In this document: positions 34,740 through 46,399 of the stretch, piece by piece
Position numbering within the stretch: the stretch's first letter is position 1
Layout: each line of letters opens with the position of its first letter
NCBI GenBank assembly: GCA_017893485.1
Contig: CM030367.1
Coordinates: 145,937,767 to 146,001,766, forward strand
Length of the DNA stretch: 64,000 bases
DNA from: Hemerocallis citrina
Taxonomy: Eukaryota; Streptophyta; Magnoliopsida; Asparagales; Asphodelaceae
Direction of reading: 5' to 3'
Made by a program: the position numbers and the translations under genes
Notes under the pieces: generated by a model
The model's database searches: none
What the model was told of the DNA's origin: nothing
What the model saw: only the letters and a program-made list of their open reading frames with translations

Positions 34740-37454
34740 ATGCCTCCCAAAAAGGTCAGGTCTAGGGGGTCCAACCGCGGACCCAACCCTGCCGATCAGC
34801 AAGAGGAAGTCCCCGTGCATCCTGCTCCGCAGCCCGAACAACTTCCTCCCCCGGTCCAACAGGGCCAGCCTCCTCTTCCGAATCAATAACCCCCTAATGG
34901 TCCCAGTAGTCAGAACCAGCGGAGGCAGAAGCAACCTCTCCACCTGGACCATGTCTCAGTACACAACGCCTCCTCGGATTCTATGGCCTCCCATAATCCG
35001 CGAGCTTCCGACCTCCGCAACACCGTTCTGAATCGGCAGAAGGATGACGACCTTCGCAACCACCTAGATGAGAAGCGGGCCCGAGAGGGAGCCTCCCGCC
35101 AACATCAAGGTGAGCGATCTCCTCATTGCCGGGACGGTAGGAGGTCTCCGGACCGAAGAGGACGGGGGGAATCTCCCGAGCGTCGTAGGAGGAGGCCACA
35201 TTCCCCTGCTGATCGCCATCATCCGAGGAACGATGAGGCACCCATCACTCGTGCCGAGTTCCAACAATTCCAGGCAACGGTGTTGCAGGCCCTCAACCTT
35301 CGCCACTACAACACTAATACCCAAAGGGTTCCAACACCCCCAAGGGTCCCAAGTCCTCGCCACCGATACATAAGTCCTCCCCCGGCTCCTAGTCACCAGC
35401 AACACCATCACAGTCCTCGCCGATCCCAAGACTATCGGCGCCGTAGTCCCCGCTCTCCTTCCTATGAAGACGAGTCCAGGGGATCGTTTGATTACCACCG
35501 GAGGGACGATGCCCTCTACCGTCGTCTCCACGAGATGGAGAGGCGCATCGGTCGAATGGACAAAGAAGAGGAGTCGAGAGGAAGGGTCGTTCGCCCCAGC
35601 AGACCCCCCTTCTGCTGGACTATCATGGAGGCTCCCATCCCGAGGGGTTTCAAGCCTCCGCAGTTTGAAACGTACTCAGGGGAGTCAGACCCAGTTGATC
35701 ATGTCGAGAGCTTCAAGACCCTAATGCTGATCCACCAAGCTTCCGACGCCATGCTTTGCAAGACCTTCCCCGCCACTCTCAAGGGTTCGACGCGGGAATG
35801 GTACTCCCGGCTCGCTCCCTCTTCCATCTTCTCGTTTGAGCAGTTCAAAACGCTCTTCATAACTCACTTTGTGAGTAGCAGACGAACGGAGAAGACCAGC
35901 CTCTCTCTACTCCACCTCCGACAGGAGAGGGGAGAGAAGTTGAGGGGCTATGCGAGGAGATTTACCGCGGAGTTCAGGTCCATCGCCTCCCTCGACCAAT
36001 CAGTGGCGACCATCGCCTTCCAATCCAACGTCCACAACTCCAGCCTCCGGTCGTCCCTCGCCAAAAAGCCCCCGCACAACTTTGTCGACGTCCTCCTTAG
36101 ATGCGAGAAATATATTCGGGCGGAGGAAGCCAAGTGCTTCCCGGGTTTCGGAGGATCCGCCTCCGGATCGAAGAGGAAGAAGACAGAGGAGGAAGGGTCC
36201 AAGAAGCAACAGAAGGACAACAACGGTCAGCGCCGTCCTCCCCCTAGGTTCGAGAAGTTTACTCCTCTCACCACCAATGTCTCCACCATCCTGATGGAAG
36301 TGGAGAAGGAGGGGGTTATACCTCCTGCTCCGAGGATGAACACCCCGGCCAAGAGGAGGAACAAGGAGAAGTGGTGTTGTTACCATCGGGATCATGGCCA
36401 CGACACCAACGATTGCCGGGCATTGAAAAATGAGATAGAAGCCCTCATCCAGAGGGGGCAGTTGGCAAAGTTTGTAAGAACAAATAATCGGGAAGATCGC
36501 ACCACTCCTCCACCTCGGGGGGCTAACAAGCGCTCCGAGCGACGCGATGAAACCCCCGAGTTCGAGGAAGAACGGGTTCTGCACCTTATCCACGGAGGCC
36601 CCATGGGAGGCTCTTCCAACTCCTCTCGGAAGGCCTTCGTCCGAGAGGTTAATTCAGTTCATGGCGCCCCTCCCCCCAAAGGCCTCGGCATTCCAGTAAC
36701 CTTCTCTGATGAAGACCTAGAGGGGGTCCGAACTCCCCACTGCGACACACTTGTTATCGACCTCTACATGGCGAACTTCAAAGTGCAGAGGATCCTGGTA
36801 GACAATGGGAGCTCCATGAACATCCTCTTCCTCTTCGCCTTCCGAGGGCTGCAACTATCCCGGGATCGCCTCAAACCGGCCGGCTACACGCTCCACGGGT
36901 TCACGGGGGTACCAGTAACTATCGAAGGGGTTATCACCCTGGACGTAATTGCTGGGAAAACCCCTACCACCCAGACAGAGCCGATGGACTTTATGGTCGT
37001 CGACGTCCCGGCCGCATACAATGTCATCTTGGGCCGACCTGGCCTAGCTGCCCTGGAAGCCGTTCCTTCGGCATACCACCTCAAAATGAAGTTCCCCACC
37101 CAGGCGGGAGTGGGAGAAGTCAGGGGCAGCCAAGAGATGGCTCGGAAGTGCTACATGACTTCCACCGGGGGTCCGGTGCTCTCCCTCGAGACTTTAGAGA
37201 TCCCCGAGCCAAACGTCCGACCCACGTCCGAGCCGGCGGACGAATTGGAAGAAGTGCTCTTCTCGGACGAGGACCCGAGTCGAAAGTTCCTCATCAGCAA
37301 GTCCCTGCCGACTGCCCTATGTTCCGACTTGGTGCAGTGCATCCGGAAGAACCGCGACCTATTTGCTTGGTCCGCCGCGGATATGCCTGGGATTTCCGAG
37401 GAGCTCCTAGTGCACCGCCTCAGCGTCGAACCAGGGTGCAGACCGGTTCAGTAG
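34740..37454 (+). pseudogene. Element B gag and aspartic protease (in-frame stops)
   Basis: ATG 34740 opens a basic N-terminus (MPPKKVRSRG). TAA 34887-34889 interrupts it, and the same frame continues with an in-frame ATG at 34983 for 823 codons. Counted from that ATG: an Arg/Ser/Pro-rich region (1-200); the retrotransposon gag domain (about 219-382, with EWYSRLAPSSIFSFEQF); the zinc knuckle CCYHRDHGHDTNDC (about 465-478); the 'LHLIHGGPMGG' linker (534); and the protease with ILVDNGSSMNIL (about 602). The frame ends at TAG 37452-37454 just before a KRRKFAPER linker. Gag would form the particle and the protease would process the polyprotein. Both stops look like CAA/CAG to TAA/TAG changes, but ancestral codons are inferred by comparison with A. 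Confidence 0.9.
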
Positions 37455-40400
37455 AAGAGGCGTAAATTCGCTCCCGAGCGACAACAAGCCATCAAGGAGG
37501 AGGTGGACAAACTCCTAAAAGCTCGGTTCATACAGGAGGTGAACTATCCCGGGTGGCTCTCCAATGTCGTCATGGTTAAGAAGTCCAATGGTTCCTGGAG
37601 GATATGCATCGACTTCACAGACTTGAATAAGGCGTGTCCGAAGGATCCTTTCCCTCTGCCGAATATCGACACCCTCATCGATGCCACCTCGGGCCACGAG
37701 CTCCTCAGCTTCATAGACGCCTTCTCCGGCTACAACCAGATCCGAATGTTCCCCCCGGACATTTCGAAGACTTCCTTCATTACCGACCAGGGCCTCTACT
37801 GTTATAGAGTTATGCCGTTCGGATTGAAGAATGCGGGAGCCACCTACCAGCGCCTCATCAATAAAGTCTTCCAAAGCCAGATAGGCCGCAACATGGAAGT
37901 ATACGTCAATGACATGCTCGTGAAGAGCATCCGAGGTACCGACCACGTGGCCGACTCCAGGAGGCATTCGGCGTACTGAGAAGGCACAACACGAGGCTTA
38001 ATCCGAACAAGTGTGCGTTCGGGGTCTCGTCAGGAAAGTTCCTCAGCTTCATGGTCAGCCAGCGAGGGATCGAAGCAAATCCTGAAAAAATTAAAGCCAT
38101 ACTGGACATGGCACCTCCCCGAAACGTCAAGGAAGTGCAGAGGCTTACGGGTTGCCTCGCCGCTATTGGGCGATTTCTTTCGAATTCTGGGGAAAAGTGC
38201 CTCCCTTTCTTCAAGGCTCTCAGGGGAGCCAAGGGTTTCGAGTGGGGCCAGCCGCAACAAGAGTCGTTCGATCAACTGAAGGCCTACTTGGTGAACCCTT
38301 CCCTGCTCAGCAAGCCTGATCCAGGGAAAACCCTCTTTATCTACTTAGCTGCTTCCGAGCAGACCCTAAGTGCTGTTTTGGTGAGGGAAGAAGACCGGGC
38401 CCAGAGGCCCATTTACTATGTGAGCAAGGCGCTTCGGGACGCCGAGCTCCGCTACCCGAAGGTAGAAAAGATGGCCTACGCCCTGGTTATGGCGGCAAGG
38501 AAGCTCCGCCCATACTTTCAGTCCCACTCGGTTGTTGTCCTCACCGACCAACCGCTGAAGCAGGTCCTCCACAGGCCGGAAACCTCAGGAAGGCTTATGA
38601 AATGGTCCATCGAGCTGACTCAACACGACATCTCCTACCAGCCCCGGACTGCGATCAAAGCTCAGGCCCTCGTGGACTTCATTGTTGAGACCACCATTCC
38701 CGAGGTCAGTCATGTCCCGAACGAACCCCCTATTTGGACGGTTTTTGTGGATGGTTCCTCTTGCAATGAGGGAAGCGGTGCTGGTATCATCCTGACGGGT
38801 CCAGATGACTTCGTCCTCCAGTATGCCCTCTGCATGAATTTCAGGGCCTCAAACAACGAAGCAGAGTATGACACACTAATCGCGGGCCTCGGACTTGCCC
38901 GAAGTGCCGGGGCACAGCGCCTCCGAATCCATAGTGATTCTCAGCTGGTTGTGAACCAAGTCTTGGGCAATTACGAGGCACGAGACGAACGGATGGCGAA
39001 GTACCTCGCCAAAGTCCGAACCCTCATGGCCCAGTTCGAAGAGGCACTCATCCAACGAATCCCTCGAGAGGAGAATTCAAAAGCCGATGCCCTCTCCAAG
39101 TTGGCCTCATCCTCCCTCCAAGGTCTCGAGCAGACCGTCTTGATTGAGGTCCTCTTGAAACCGAGCATAGAAGATGAGACCGTCGACTCAGTGGAGTCAT
39201 TGCCGGTCCTACTACAAGATAATTGGATGAAACCGTTAGTAGAATTTCTAAGGGACGGACTCCTCCCTGAGGACCCGAAGGAAGCGCGCCGAGTGAGAAC
39301 CAGGGCCGAGCGGTACGTCCTGGTTGAAGGGATCTTGTACAAGCGCTCCTTCTCGCAGATAGACGGCCGACCGTACCTGAGATGCCTTTCCCCAGAACAG
39401 GCCGACTACGCCTTACAGGAGCTCCATGAAGGCATCGTCGGGGCACACTCAGGGTCTAGGTCTTTGGCTCCGAAAGCTCTGAATTACGGATATTTCTGGC
39501 CGACTCTCCTCCAAGACGTCGAGCGACACGTTCGGCAATGTGGCTCTTGTCAGAGACATTCCAACATTCGTCGCCTCCCCCAAGCCAACCTCGCCTTCCT
39601 ATCAAGTCCTATCCCCTTCGCAATGTGGGGGATGGATTTACTAGGGCCTTTCCCTCCAGCTCTGAGCCAGTTCAAGTTCTTGGTCGTGGCCATCGACTAT
39701 TTCTCGAAGTGGATTGAGGCCGAGCCCCTTGCTACTATCACCGAGAACAAGGTGCTTCAATTCTTCTGGAAGAGCGTCATCTGCCGGTTCGGCATCCCCC
39801 GTGTCCTCGTAACAGACAACGGAACTCAGTTTACTGGGGCCGCGTTCCGAGCTCTATGTGAAGACCTTGCCATCCAACAGCGCTTCTCTTCCGTCTCCCA
39901 CCCACAGTCGAATGGCCAGGCAGAGAAAGCTAACCGGCAGATCCTCTCTGGTATCAAAAAGAGACTGGACAAGTGTTCTAAAGGCTTATGGGTTGACCAA
40001 CTCCCCAACGTACTGTGGAACTACCGCACCAACAAACGTATCCCCACAGGAGAGTCCCCGTTCAACCTCACTTATGGGTCCGAGGCAGTGATACCTCTCG
40101 AAGTCGGAATACCTTCTCCTCGCCTCGCAGCCTACAACGAGGAACAGAACGCCAGAGACCTCCGGGCGAACTTAGACCTGGTGGACGAGCTGAGGGAAAG
40201 AGCATCAATACGCCAGCAGAACTACCGGAGGAGGGTCGAGTTGGCGTACAACAAGAAAGTCCGACCCACCGATCTCAAGGAGGGGGACTTGGTCCTCAGA
40301 AAGCTAGCCATCTCCTTCCCCAATCAGAAGAGCAAACTACCTCCGAATTGGGAAGGACCCTACAAGATCACAAGGGTAGTTCGGCCCGGAGCCTATCGTC

Positions 40401-40489
40401 TGGAAGACTTAGAGGGCAGAGAGATTCCGAGGACCTGGAATGCCGACCACCTTTTAAAATACCAAGAAAGCGCCCCGGCGCCTCTCTGA
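37455..40489 (+). pseudogene. Element B pol: RT - RNase H - archaeal-type RNase H - integrase (frameshift, YVND)
   Basis: After the TAG, the frame runs KRRKFAPER and the RT palm with DFTDLNKACPKDPFPLP. The catalytic box reads YVND (Asn codon 37908-37910) instead of YVDD. A 1-base loss at about 37955-37957 then shifts the frame. The remaining RT, RNase H (LTDQPLKQVLH), second RNase H (WTVFVDGSS, NNEAEYDTL, SDSQLVVN) and integrase continue open to 40489. The integrase has an H-H-C-C finger with CGSC and a D-D-E core in WGMDLLGPF, VTDNGTQF and NGQAEKANR. Integrase and both RNase H domains look intact. No chromodomain is seen. AATAAA follows at 40580. Confidence 0.93.
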
Positions 40490-40641
40490 GTATCACAGGG
40501 TGTCGAACCATTCCTCTCCTCTAGCTTGTAATTCATTTCTTAAGTTGTCATATGTAAAAACGGTTCGCCATCAATTATCAATAAAGAATGCTTTTTCATA
40601 CTTATAAAATTGCTTGCGTCTCTCCGCCTTTATTTTTTATT

Positions 40642-41090
40642 CAAACAATGGTTCGGAGTCCAATACCCGGCTCGACTCTACTTCGCAAGCTTGTTCTTAA
40701 GCGAGCCAGATGTAGTTTGCCGCTCAGAATTGCTCCCACAACCATTGAACTCTAACGATGGTTCCGGAGTCCAACACTTGGCTCAATTCTACTCCGCAAG
40801 CTTGCTCCTCAGCGGGCTAGGAGTGGATCGCCATTCGGAATTGCTCCCACAACCGTTGAACTCTAACAATGGTTCCGGAGTCCAACACTTGGCTCGATTC
40901 TACTCCGCAAGCTCGCTCCCCAGCGGGCTAGGAGTGGGTTGCCATTCGAAATTGCTCCCACGACCGTTGAACTCTAACGATAGTTCCGGAGTCCAACACT
41001 TGGCTCGATTCTACTCCGCAAGCTCGCTCCTCAGCGGGCTAGGAGTGGTTCGCCATTCAGAATTGCTCCCACAACCGTCGAACTCTCACG
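40642..41090. repeat. 111-bp tandem repeats (about 4 copies) 3' of pol in element B
   Basis: Unit 'GGTTCCGGAGTCCAACACTTGGCTCG...CTCCGCAAGC...AGCGGGCTAGGAGTGG...GCTCCCACAACCGTTGAACTCTAACGAT', with starts near 40650, 40760, 40871 and 40982. Because 111 is a multiple of 3, a repetitive ORF (40610-41179) runs through it. I do not consider that a gene. The sequence is unrelated to the 88-bp array of element A. Confidence 0.9.
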
Positions 41091-41269
41091 AAGATCGGCG
41101 ATCCCACCATTGGGTAAGGCTCGACTCACCTCGCAACTTTGCGATAAGAGGAGACAGAAGCGCTGCTCGGCACCTCTAGCCGAACGCTCTTGTTGCCGAA
41201 CTGCGAACGAGCGAGAGGTATGCTCGGAGCGCACCACGGCGCTCGAACGACCGAACTCTTAGACCTCTG

Positions 41270-41600
41270 GTCGGCTGGCCGAGCAAGTGCCCATCCGAGC
41301 ATCAAAACGGAGAAAAATCACTTTTCCCTCAACATTCGTGTAAGATCTCGATCAGACGGCCCAGATCTTGCCAGCGCCGCTAAACGACAAGATAGCGTTT
41401 TCTTGGGAACTGAGCCGTCTCGAGATTCGTGCCAAAATCCAACGGTCCAGATCTTGTCAGCATCGCTAAACGACAAGATAGTGTTTCCTGGGGAACTGAG
41501 TCACCTCGAGATTCGTGCCTAATCCCAACGGCTCAGATCGCATTACGGCGCCGAACCGCGAATGAGAGAGGTGCCGGCTCGGAGACCTCAGCGCAATGAA
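41270..41600. repeat. Dispersed repeat block of element B, copy set 1
   Basis: Two tandem copies (about 41340 and 41448) of 'AGATCTCGATCAGACGGCCCAGATCTTGCCAGC...GCTAAACGACAAGATAGCGTTTTC', preceded by 'GTCGGCTGGCCGAGCAAGTGCCCATCCGAGC...AAAACGGAGAAAA'. The same modules recur at 46120-46310, 47445-47640, 47680-47890 and 47920-48030. Confidence 0.75.
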
Positions 41601-41752
41601 CACAGTCACAAACGAAACAACTACGCAGAGCTACAAAGGACGTGCTAGTTTGATAAAGAAATGTTATTAATAATTGGGACACAGTACAAAGCAACTCTTC
41701 CATACAACAAGGTCACAAAGCCTTAAAGAACAAAAGTTACAATGCCGACCCG

Positions 41753-42256
41753 CTATACTTGGTTTTTAAACGAAAAATCATCACTGTCCCGTTCGGTCGT
41801 CAGTTTGGCAACCTTGGCCGCCAGTTCCTCTTCCTCCTTCCGAAGCTCCGCCTCTACAGTCTGCAAGTGACGGATCTCAGGGAGCAAATCGTCCCTTTCG
41901 GCTATTATTTTCGACAAATTGTGCTGAACGCACTGGATCCGAAGGGCATTGCTAAAGGCGGTCGGCGAACCTTCGTCCTCTCCTATAGGGGTCATCTCGG
42001 CGATCCTGCTCTCCAAACGCCGGATCTCGGCGTCTTGCTGACCTAGGATGAGCTGAAGGTGGCCCCGCTCTCTTTCGGCTCGGCACAATCCCAGCTCGAC
42101 TTCATAGAGCCGCTCTCGGCACCTCGCCGAGCGCAACCTCGTCACCCCCGAGCCAGCCTCGGTTCGAGTGCTGTCATCCGAGCGATTGGGGTCAGCGTCT
42201 TGAGCTACCACCACGAGCTGAAAAGAGGAAGAGATGAACAACAAAATTTCAAACAT
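41753..42256 (-). CDS. Antisense ORF of element B: coiled-coil exon/ORF (distal)
   Basis: On the minus strand this 167-codon frame reads through an intron-like start ('...ctcttttcag' just before the LVVVAQDADPNRSDD segment, about 42215). It then forms a long Glu/Arg coiled coil (for example VTRLRSARCRERLYEVELGLC and the EAELRKEEEELAAKVAKL region). It is probably the last exon or a second gene of the antisense unit, similar in character to 9862-10398 in element A. No enzymatic motif. Confidence 0.4.
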   Translation of the reverse strand: MFEILLFISSSFQLVVVAQDADPNRSDDSTRTEAGSGVTRLRSARCRERLYEVELGLCRAERERGHLQLILGQQDAEIRRLESRIAEMTPIGEDEGSPTAFSNALRIQCVQHNLSKIIAERDDLLPEIRHLQTVEAELRKEEEELAAKVAKLTTERDSDDFSFKNQV

Positions 42257-42379
42257 TGCCGAAGTCCAACACTTGAAGAATTTTCAAAACAAACTATCAG
42301 GCTTTTATTCCAATGAAGTAACTCTACATACAACAAGACTGACTCTACAACAAGAGTTTTACAATATAAGACAACTTGT

Positions 42380-43200
42380 TTAGTGCCTCTTCGGAAGGGG
42401 TACGCTTCGGTTCAAGGAAACGCGGGGGCGGCGACGCCTAACCTCCGAGCTCGATTCCAAACCAGCAAAGCGAGATCCCCCTTCGCCACTAACCCTAACT
42501 GTGGCACCGACCGAGGCACCGCTAGACGAGACAGCTACACTACTCTGAGCGTCAGCAGGACTCCGCCTAGCCGCAGGCAAACGAGTCGCAAGTTCGTAGA
42601 AGGTAATCCCTCTCTCGCTCTCTTCGCGAGTACACGATGTACTACGAACGTTGGCCCTCTCAGGCAGAGGCTTGAGCGACGCGACCTCTTCCTCCAACTC
42701 GATAATCCTATCTCTCAGAGCATCATCCTTCGTCGACATCTTCAAACGAGGAGGTCTTGACGAGCCCGAGACATTGGCGCTATCGGTCGCGAGTTGTCGA
42801 TAATGGGTGACCTCGATCCCCCTGTCTATCGTAATCCTCCTAAGCTTGTCGACCTCGGCCAACAACTTTTGGCGCTCGGATGACACCTTCTCCAACTCGG
42901 AAGTTAGCTTCTCTTCTTCCGCCGAACGTTCTTTCTCCGCTAACTCCAAGTGTCGGATCTTGGCCAAGAGCTCGTTATTCTTCTGCTCGACGACAGAAAG
43001 CTCCCTACGAAGCCACTCAGTCTCACCTTCGGGACAAGGAGCTTGGGGTTGCTTCCGCAGTTGCTTCAACTCGCGACAATACCTCCTCGTTGCTTCAAGA
43101 ACATGTAAAACTGCCTCTCTCGGCTAAGTGAAAGCTCTCGCTTCGTTTTGATCAGCTCCTTACGAAGGTGCGAAACCTCCGTGATCGGACCAAACTTCAC
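42380..43200 (-). pseudogene. Antisense coiled-coil ORF of element B (probable frameshift)
   Basis: A minus-strand acceptor-like 'ctgcttttcag' (about 43200-43210) is followed by a short coil ending in a stop at 43066. An overlapping frame (from about 43069) continues the coil with RELSVVEQKNNELL and TSELEKVSSERQKLL, and a C-terminal Ser/Arg/Gly-rich tail ends at 42380. The two frames look like one protein separated by a single indel around 43070-43110. It is related in architecture to 9862-10398 of element A (the 'THYRQLATDSANVSGSSRP' region against 'NYYRNKSEALSEEASRLRR'). Function unknown. Confidence 0.4.
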
Positions 43201-43404
43201 CTGAAAAGCAGAGATAAATCCGACGCCCAACACTTGGAGAATTTTATGCCTAATCAAACACAAAGTCCGGGGACTAATACTTGGAGAATTTTTGGCCAAA
43301 CAAAAAGTGTTTTCATTCAAAACTCAAAAAAGCGTTACAAGAGCGGTGGCCAGTCCGCAGTTAGCCTTACAAAAAAAAGCAAAAGACTAAAAGACGCAAC
43401 CAAG

Positions 43405-45752
43405 TCAGGGGTCGACCTTTTTGTCGCTCGGGTCTGTCGACTCCTCGGCCTTGTCCTCGCCCTCGACCTCGTCCTCGTCCTCGCCCTCGCTCTCCTCCTC
43501 AGAGTCGTCCTCCCCCTCACCTTTGGCCTCAGTCTCGCCCGGGCCTTCAACACCGTCGGTCTGTCCCTCGGGGCCGAGCATCGCCTGGAGAAGCTCCTCC
43601 TCCCCTTCCATGGGGTCGTAGAAGTGGTAGGAGGATGTGTCGAACCCCGGGTTCCGAGCGGCGATATGAAGCAGGGCTCGGCCGTACGCGTCCTCAATGT
43701 TCTTGAACATGTGCTGCTCGGCCTCGTCCTGGACAGCCCTCTTCGCCTTTGCCACCTTCGACCGGTGCCTGGCCATGATCTTCTCGGTCTTCTTCTGAGG
43801 TCTCTCCGCCTCCGACCGAGCCTTGGCTAACTCCTCCTTCAGCTCGGCATTCTCCTTCTCCGAGGCCTCGAGCTTGGCGGCCTCGTCCTTCGACCGCTGA
43901 ATGGCGTCAGCCAGCTTCGCCTCCAACCCTGCCACCTCGGCACCGCGCTTCGCCAAGAGGAGTTGCTCAGCATCGAGCAGCTTCACAGCTTTTGCATGCT
44001 CCGACCTCTCCTGGTCGTACGACACCGTCAGCTCTTGTTCTTTGCTCGCAAACTCTTCGAGCAAGAAGTTGAAGTGGCAGAGGGTCTGAAAAGAGAATAA
44101 ACCGTTAAGGTCCGAACCTAGAAACTTGGAAAATTTCGGAAAAAGTGCTTCAAGAAGAGTGTTCGACCCACTTACCGACATTGTGTTCTGAGCAATCTGC
44201 ATTGTGGCGTCCCCGACCTCTCCGGACTTAAGGGCCGCTCGGTCCTTTGGGGTCGGCAAGTGCTTCACCGCTTGCATGCAAATGTTGCCATCGCCCAAAA
44301 AACCATCGACCTTCATCACTTGCCAATCGGGGATGAAGATCTGCGTGTGCCCCTCGGTCAGAATCTTCTCTGCGTCGGCAGTGAGGGGCGGAACTTGGAG
44401 GGATAACACCTTGCTCACGTCGAATGCACCGCTCGACGAGCCGGGAGCGTCTCCCTTCGCCGTTGGAGTCGGCGCATCCGAAACAAGAGGATCGGAGGCC
44501 GCGACCTTCTCCTGCTCGGGATCGGCCTCCGGAACGGCGACCCCCTTCAAGTCGGCGGTCTTCGGGACCGAAGGTATCTTCGGCGCTCGGCCGCCCTGGG
44601 GCCCTGTCGAGGATCTCTTCTTTCGCGTCTCCTGCTCCCTAGCCACCTTGGCCTTCGCCATCAACGCCCTATAGTCCATCTTAGAAGACTCTGCACAAAC
44701 CGAATGAAAAAACTTAGAAAAATTTTCATGAACTTCAAGCAAAAAAGTAAAAATACCAGAAGCATACTAGGGTCGATCGGACTGAGACCCCCTCGGAACA
44801 AAGCCTCCTCGGTGATATCTTTCCAACTTAGCGTCGGCAGGCCAAGGAGTTTCTTGAGGACTTCCGTCTCCTCGTCACTCAGCACCGGCTCCTTCTTCGC
44901 TCGCTTTGGCAGGCCTTCCCTCGACCAAGCTATCGGAATTGCCCAGGGTGCGGGAACTCGGACAATGAAATACTTCTCCTTCCAATGCTTGATCGAGTCC
45001 GGGTTCTCGATCAACTTCACGCCTGTCCGCGGCGAAAGGTAGAACCTCTGCTCGTTCCTGTTCAGCTGGCAAGGGCGGTAGAGGCTCTGAAGGAGAAACA
45101 TGCTTGGCTCGGCGCCGATCTCTTGACACTGAAGAACAAACGCCAAGGCGTGCCTCCAAGTGTTCGGTATCAGCTGGGCAGGGCACAAACCGTACCAATT
45201 AAGAACCTCAACGATGAAGGGATGAAGCGGAAAACGAAGCCCGGCGGCCAAGGAGTCGAGAGGAAAAATGCACGCGTCATCCGTAGACGACGTGCTGGCT
45301 CGGAATCCCGGTCCAGGGAGAAGAAGCCCGTACTCGACAGGGATCTGGAATCCGGTCCGGATCCGATGCAGATCAACCTCCGTAAGAGACGAAATGGTGT
45401 GGTCCACCTCGGACAACTCTCTAGGCTCGTTCTCCTCCACCAACTTGGCAGTGCCCTGGGTAACCTTCTCCAGCATCTCTTCGGAGTAGCTCCGAACACC
45501 CCCCACGCTCGACAGAACGATAGGCTGCCGACCGAACTCCCCTGCCGTCTTCGGCTGCTCAATGATCTTGACCACTCCTTTACCCTTCTGGGACTTCACC
45601 ACAACCTCCTGGAGTGGCTCGGCGACTTCGCCACTCTTGCTCGGCCGAACAACGGTCTGCTCGGTCGGCTCTACCACCTCCTTTCCTCTACCTGCTCGGC
45701 CGACGACTTGGTCCGAGACGGGGGTCTCATCCGAAGAAGTAATCTTAACCAT
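43405..45752 (-). CDS. Antisense gene 1 of element B: PF04195-like protein with coiled-coil and acidic tail, three exons
   Basis: A true ATG is at 45752. Exon 1 (45752-44768) holds a variable N-terminus and the PF04195-like domain, with CIFPLDSLAAGLRFPLHPF and LLPGPGFRASTSSTDDA. Intron 1 (44767-44691) has a GTATGC donor and GTTTGTGCAG acceptor. Exon 2 (44690-44176) carries 'MDYRALMAKAKVAREQETRKK' and a 'FIPDWQV' segment. Intron 2 (44175-44086, 90 bp) is GTAAGT...CTTTTCAG and stays in frame, so unspliced RNA could also be read through it. Exon 3 (44085-43405) is a coiled coil then a very acidic Glu/Asp tail ending in TGA. The gene is complete, unlike the copy in A. It runs opposite to gag-pol from its own TATA box. 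Molecular role unknown. Confidence 0.72.
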
Positions 45753-45945
45753 TTTTTCTAAAAAGAAAGGAGAGAGACTGACCTTGAAGTGACTGATACG
45801 GTCGAAAAAGTTCGCCGGAGCAAAGAAACGCCTGCCGCGACAGCTAGCAGCACCACCCAGGAGCTAAAAACTTCAATGGTGAAAAGTAAAAAACTTGAGA
45901 GAGAAAGTGAAAGTGAATAATGAGATCTGGGGTGGGGGAGTGAAG

Positions 45946-45953
45946 ATTTATAG
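45946..45953 (-). promoter_or_regulatory. TATA box of the antisense gene in element B
   Basis: Minus-strand CTATAAAT lies about 195 bp upstream of ATG 45752, in the same relative place as the TATA box at 7353-7359 in element A. Confidence 0.6.
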
Positions 45954-46109
45954 TAAAAGAAAAAGTCTCTTGGGCTTCCTAACGTAAGGGCGCGACTTTT
46001 GGGCCGCTCTTGAAACGTCACGAAAGCCCAAAACGACTTTGTCTTTTCACCAGGTCAAGTAGCTCGACACAACGGGATCAAAATCCGAGCGACGCACGAT
46101 CTGACCCCA

Positions 46110-46330
46110 ACATCAAGGGGTCCGGTCGGCTGACCGAGCAAGTGCCCATCCAAGCGTCAAAACGGAGAAAACTCACTTTCTCCTCAACATTCGTGTAAGA
46201 TCTCGATCAGATGGCCCAGATCTTGCCAGCGACGCTAAACGACAAGATAGCATTTTCTTGGGAACTGGATCCGTATCGAGATTCGTGCCACCATCCAACG
46301 GCTCAAATCGCGCCACATCGCCCGGACGAA
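46110..46330. repeat. Dispersed repeat block of element B, copy set 2
   Basis: Contains 'GTCGGCTGACCGAGCAAGTGCCCATCC', 'CTCACTTTCTCCTCAACATTCGTGTAAGATCTCGATCAG' and 'CTAAACGACAAGATAGCATTTTCTTGGGAACTG', the same modules as at 41270-41600 and 47440-48030. Confidence 0.7.
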
Positions 46331-46399
46331 GCACTTCGGGCCCAGACACTCCGCATCTGTCTGAAGAAGCAAGAGAAAATTTGGATTTAAAGTTTTAAG

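Noticed and set aside
40610..41179. 189-codon plus-strand ORF of internal repeats in element B
   Set aside because: It is the 111-bp tandem repeat read in an open frame by chance (111 is a multiple of 3), with no start context or domain.
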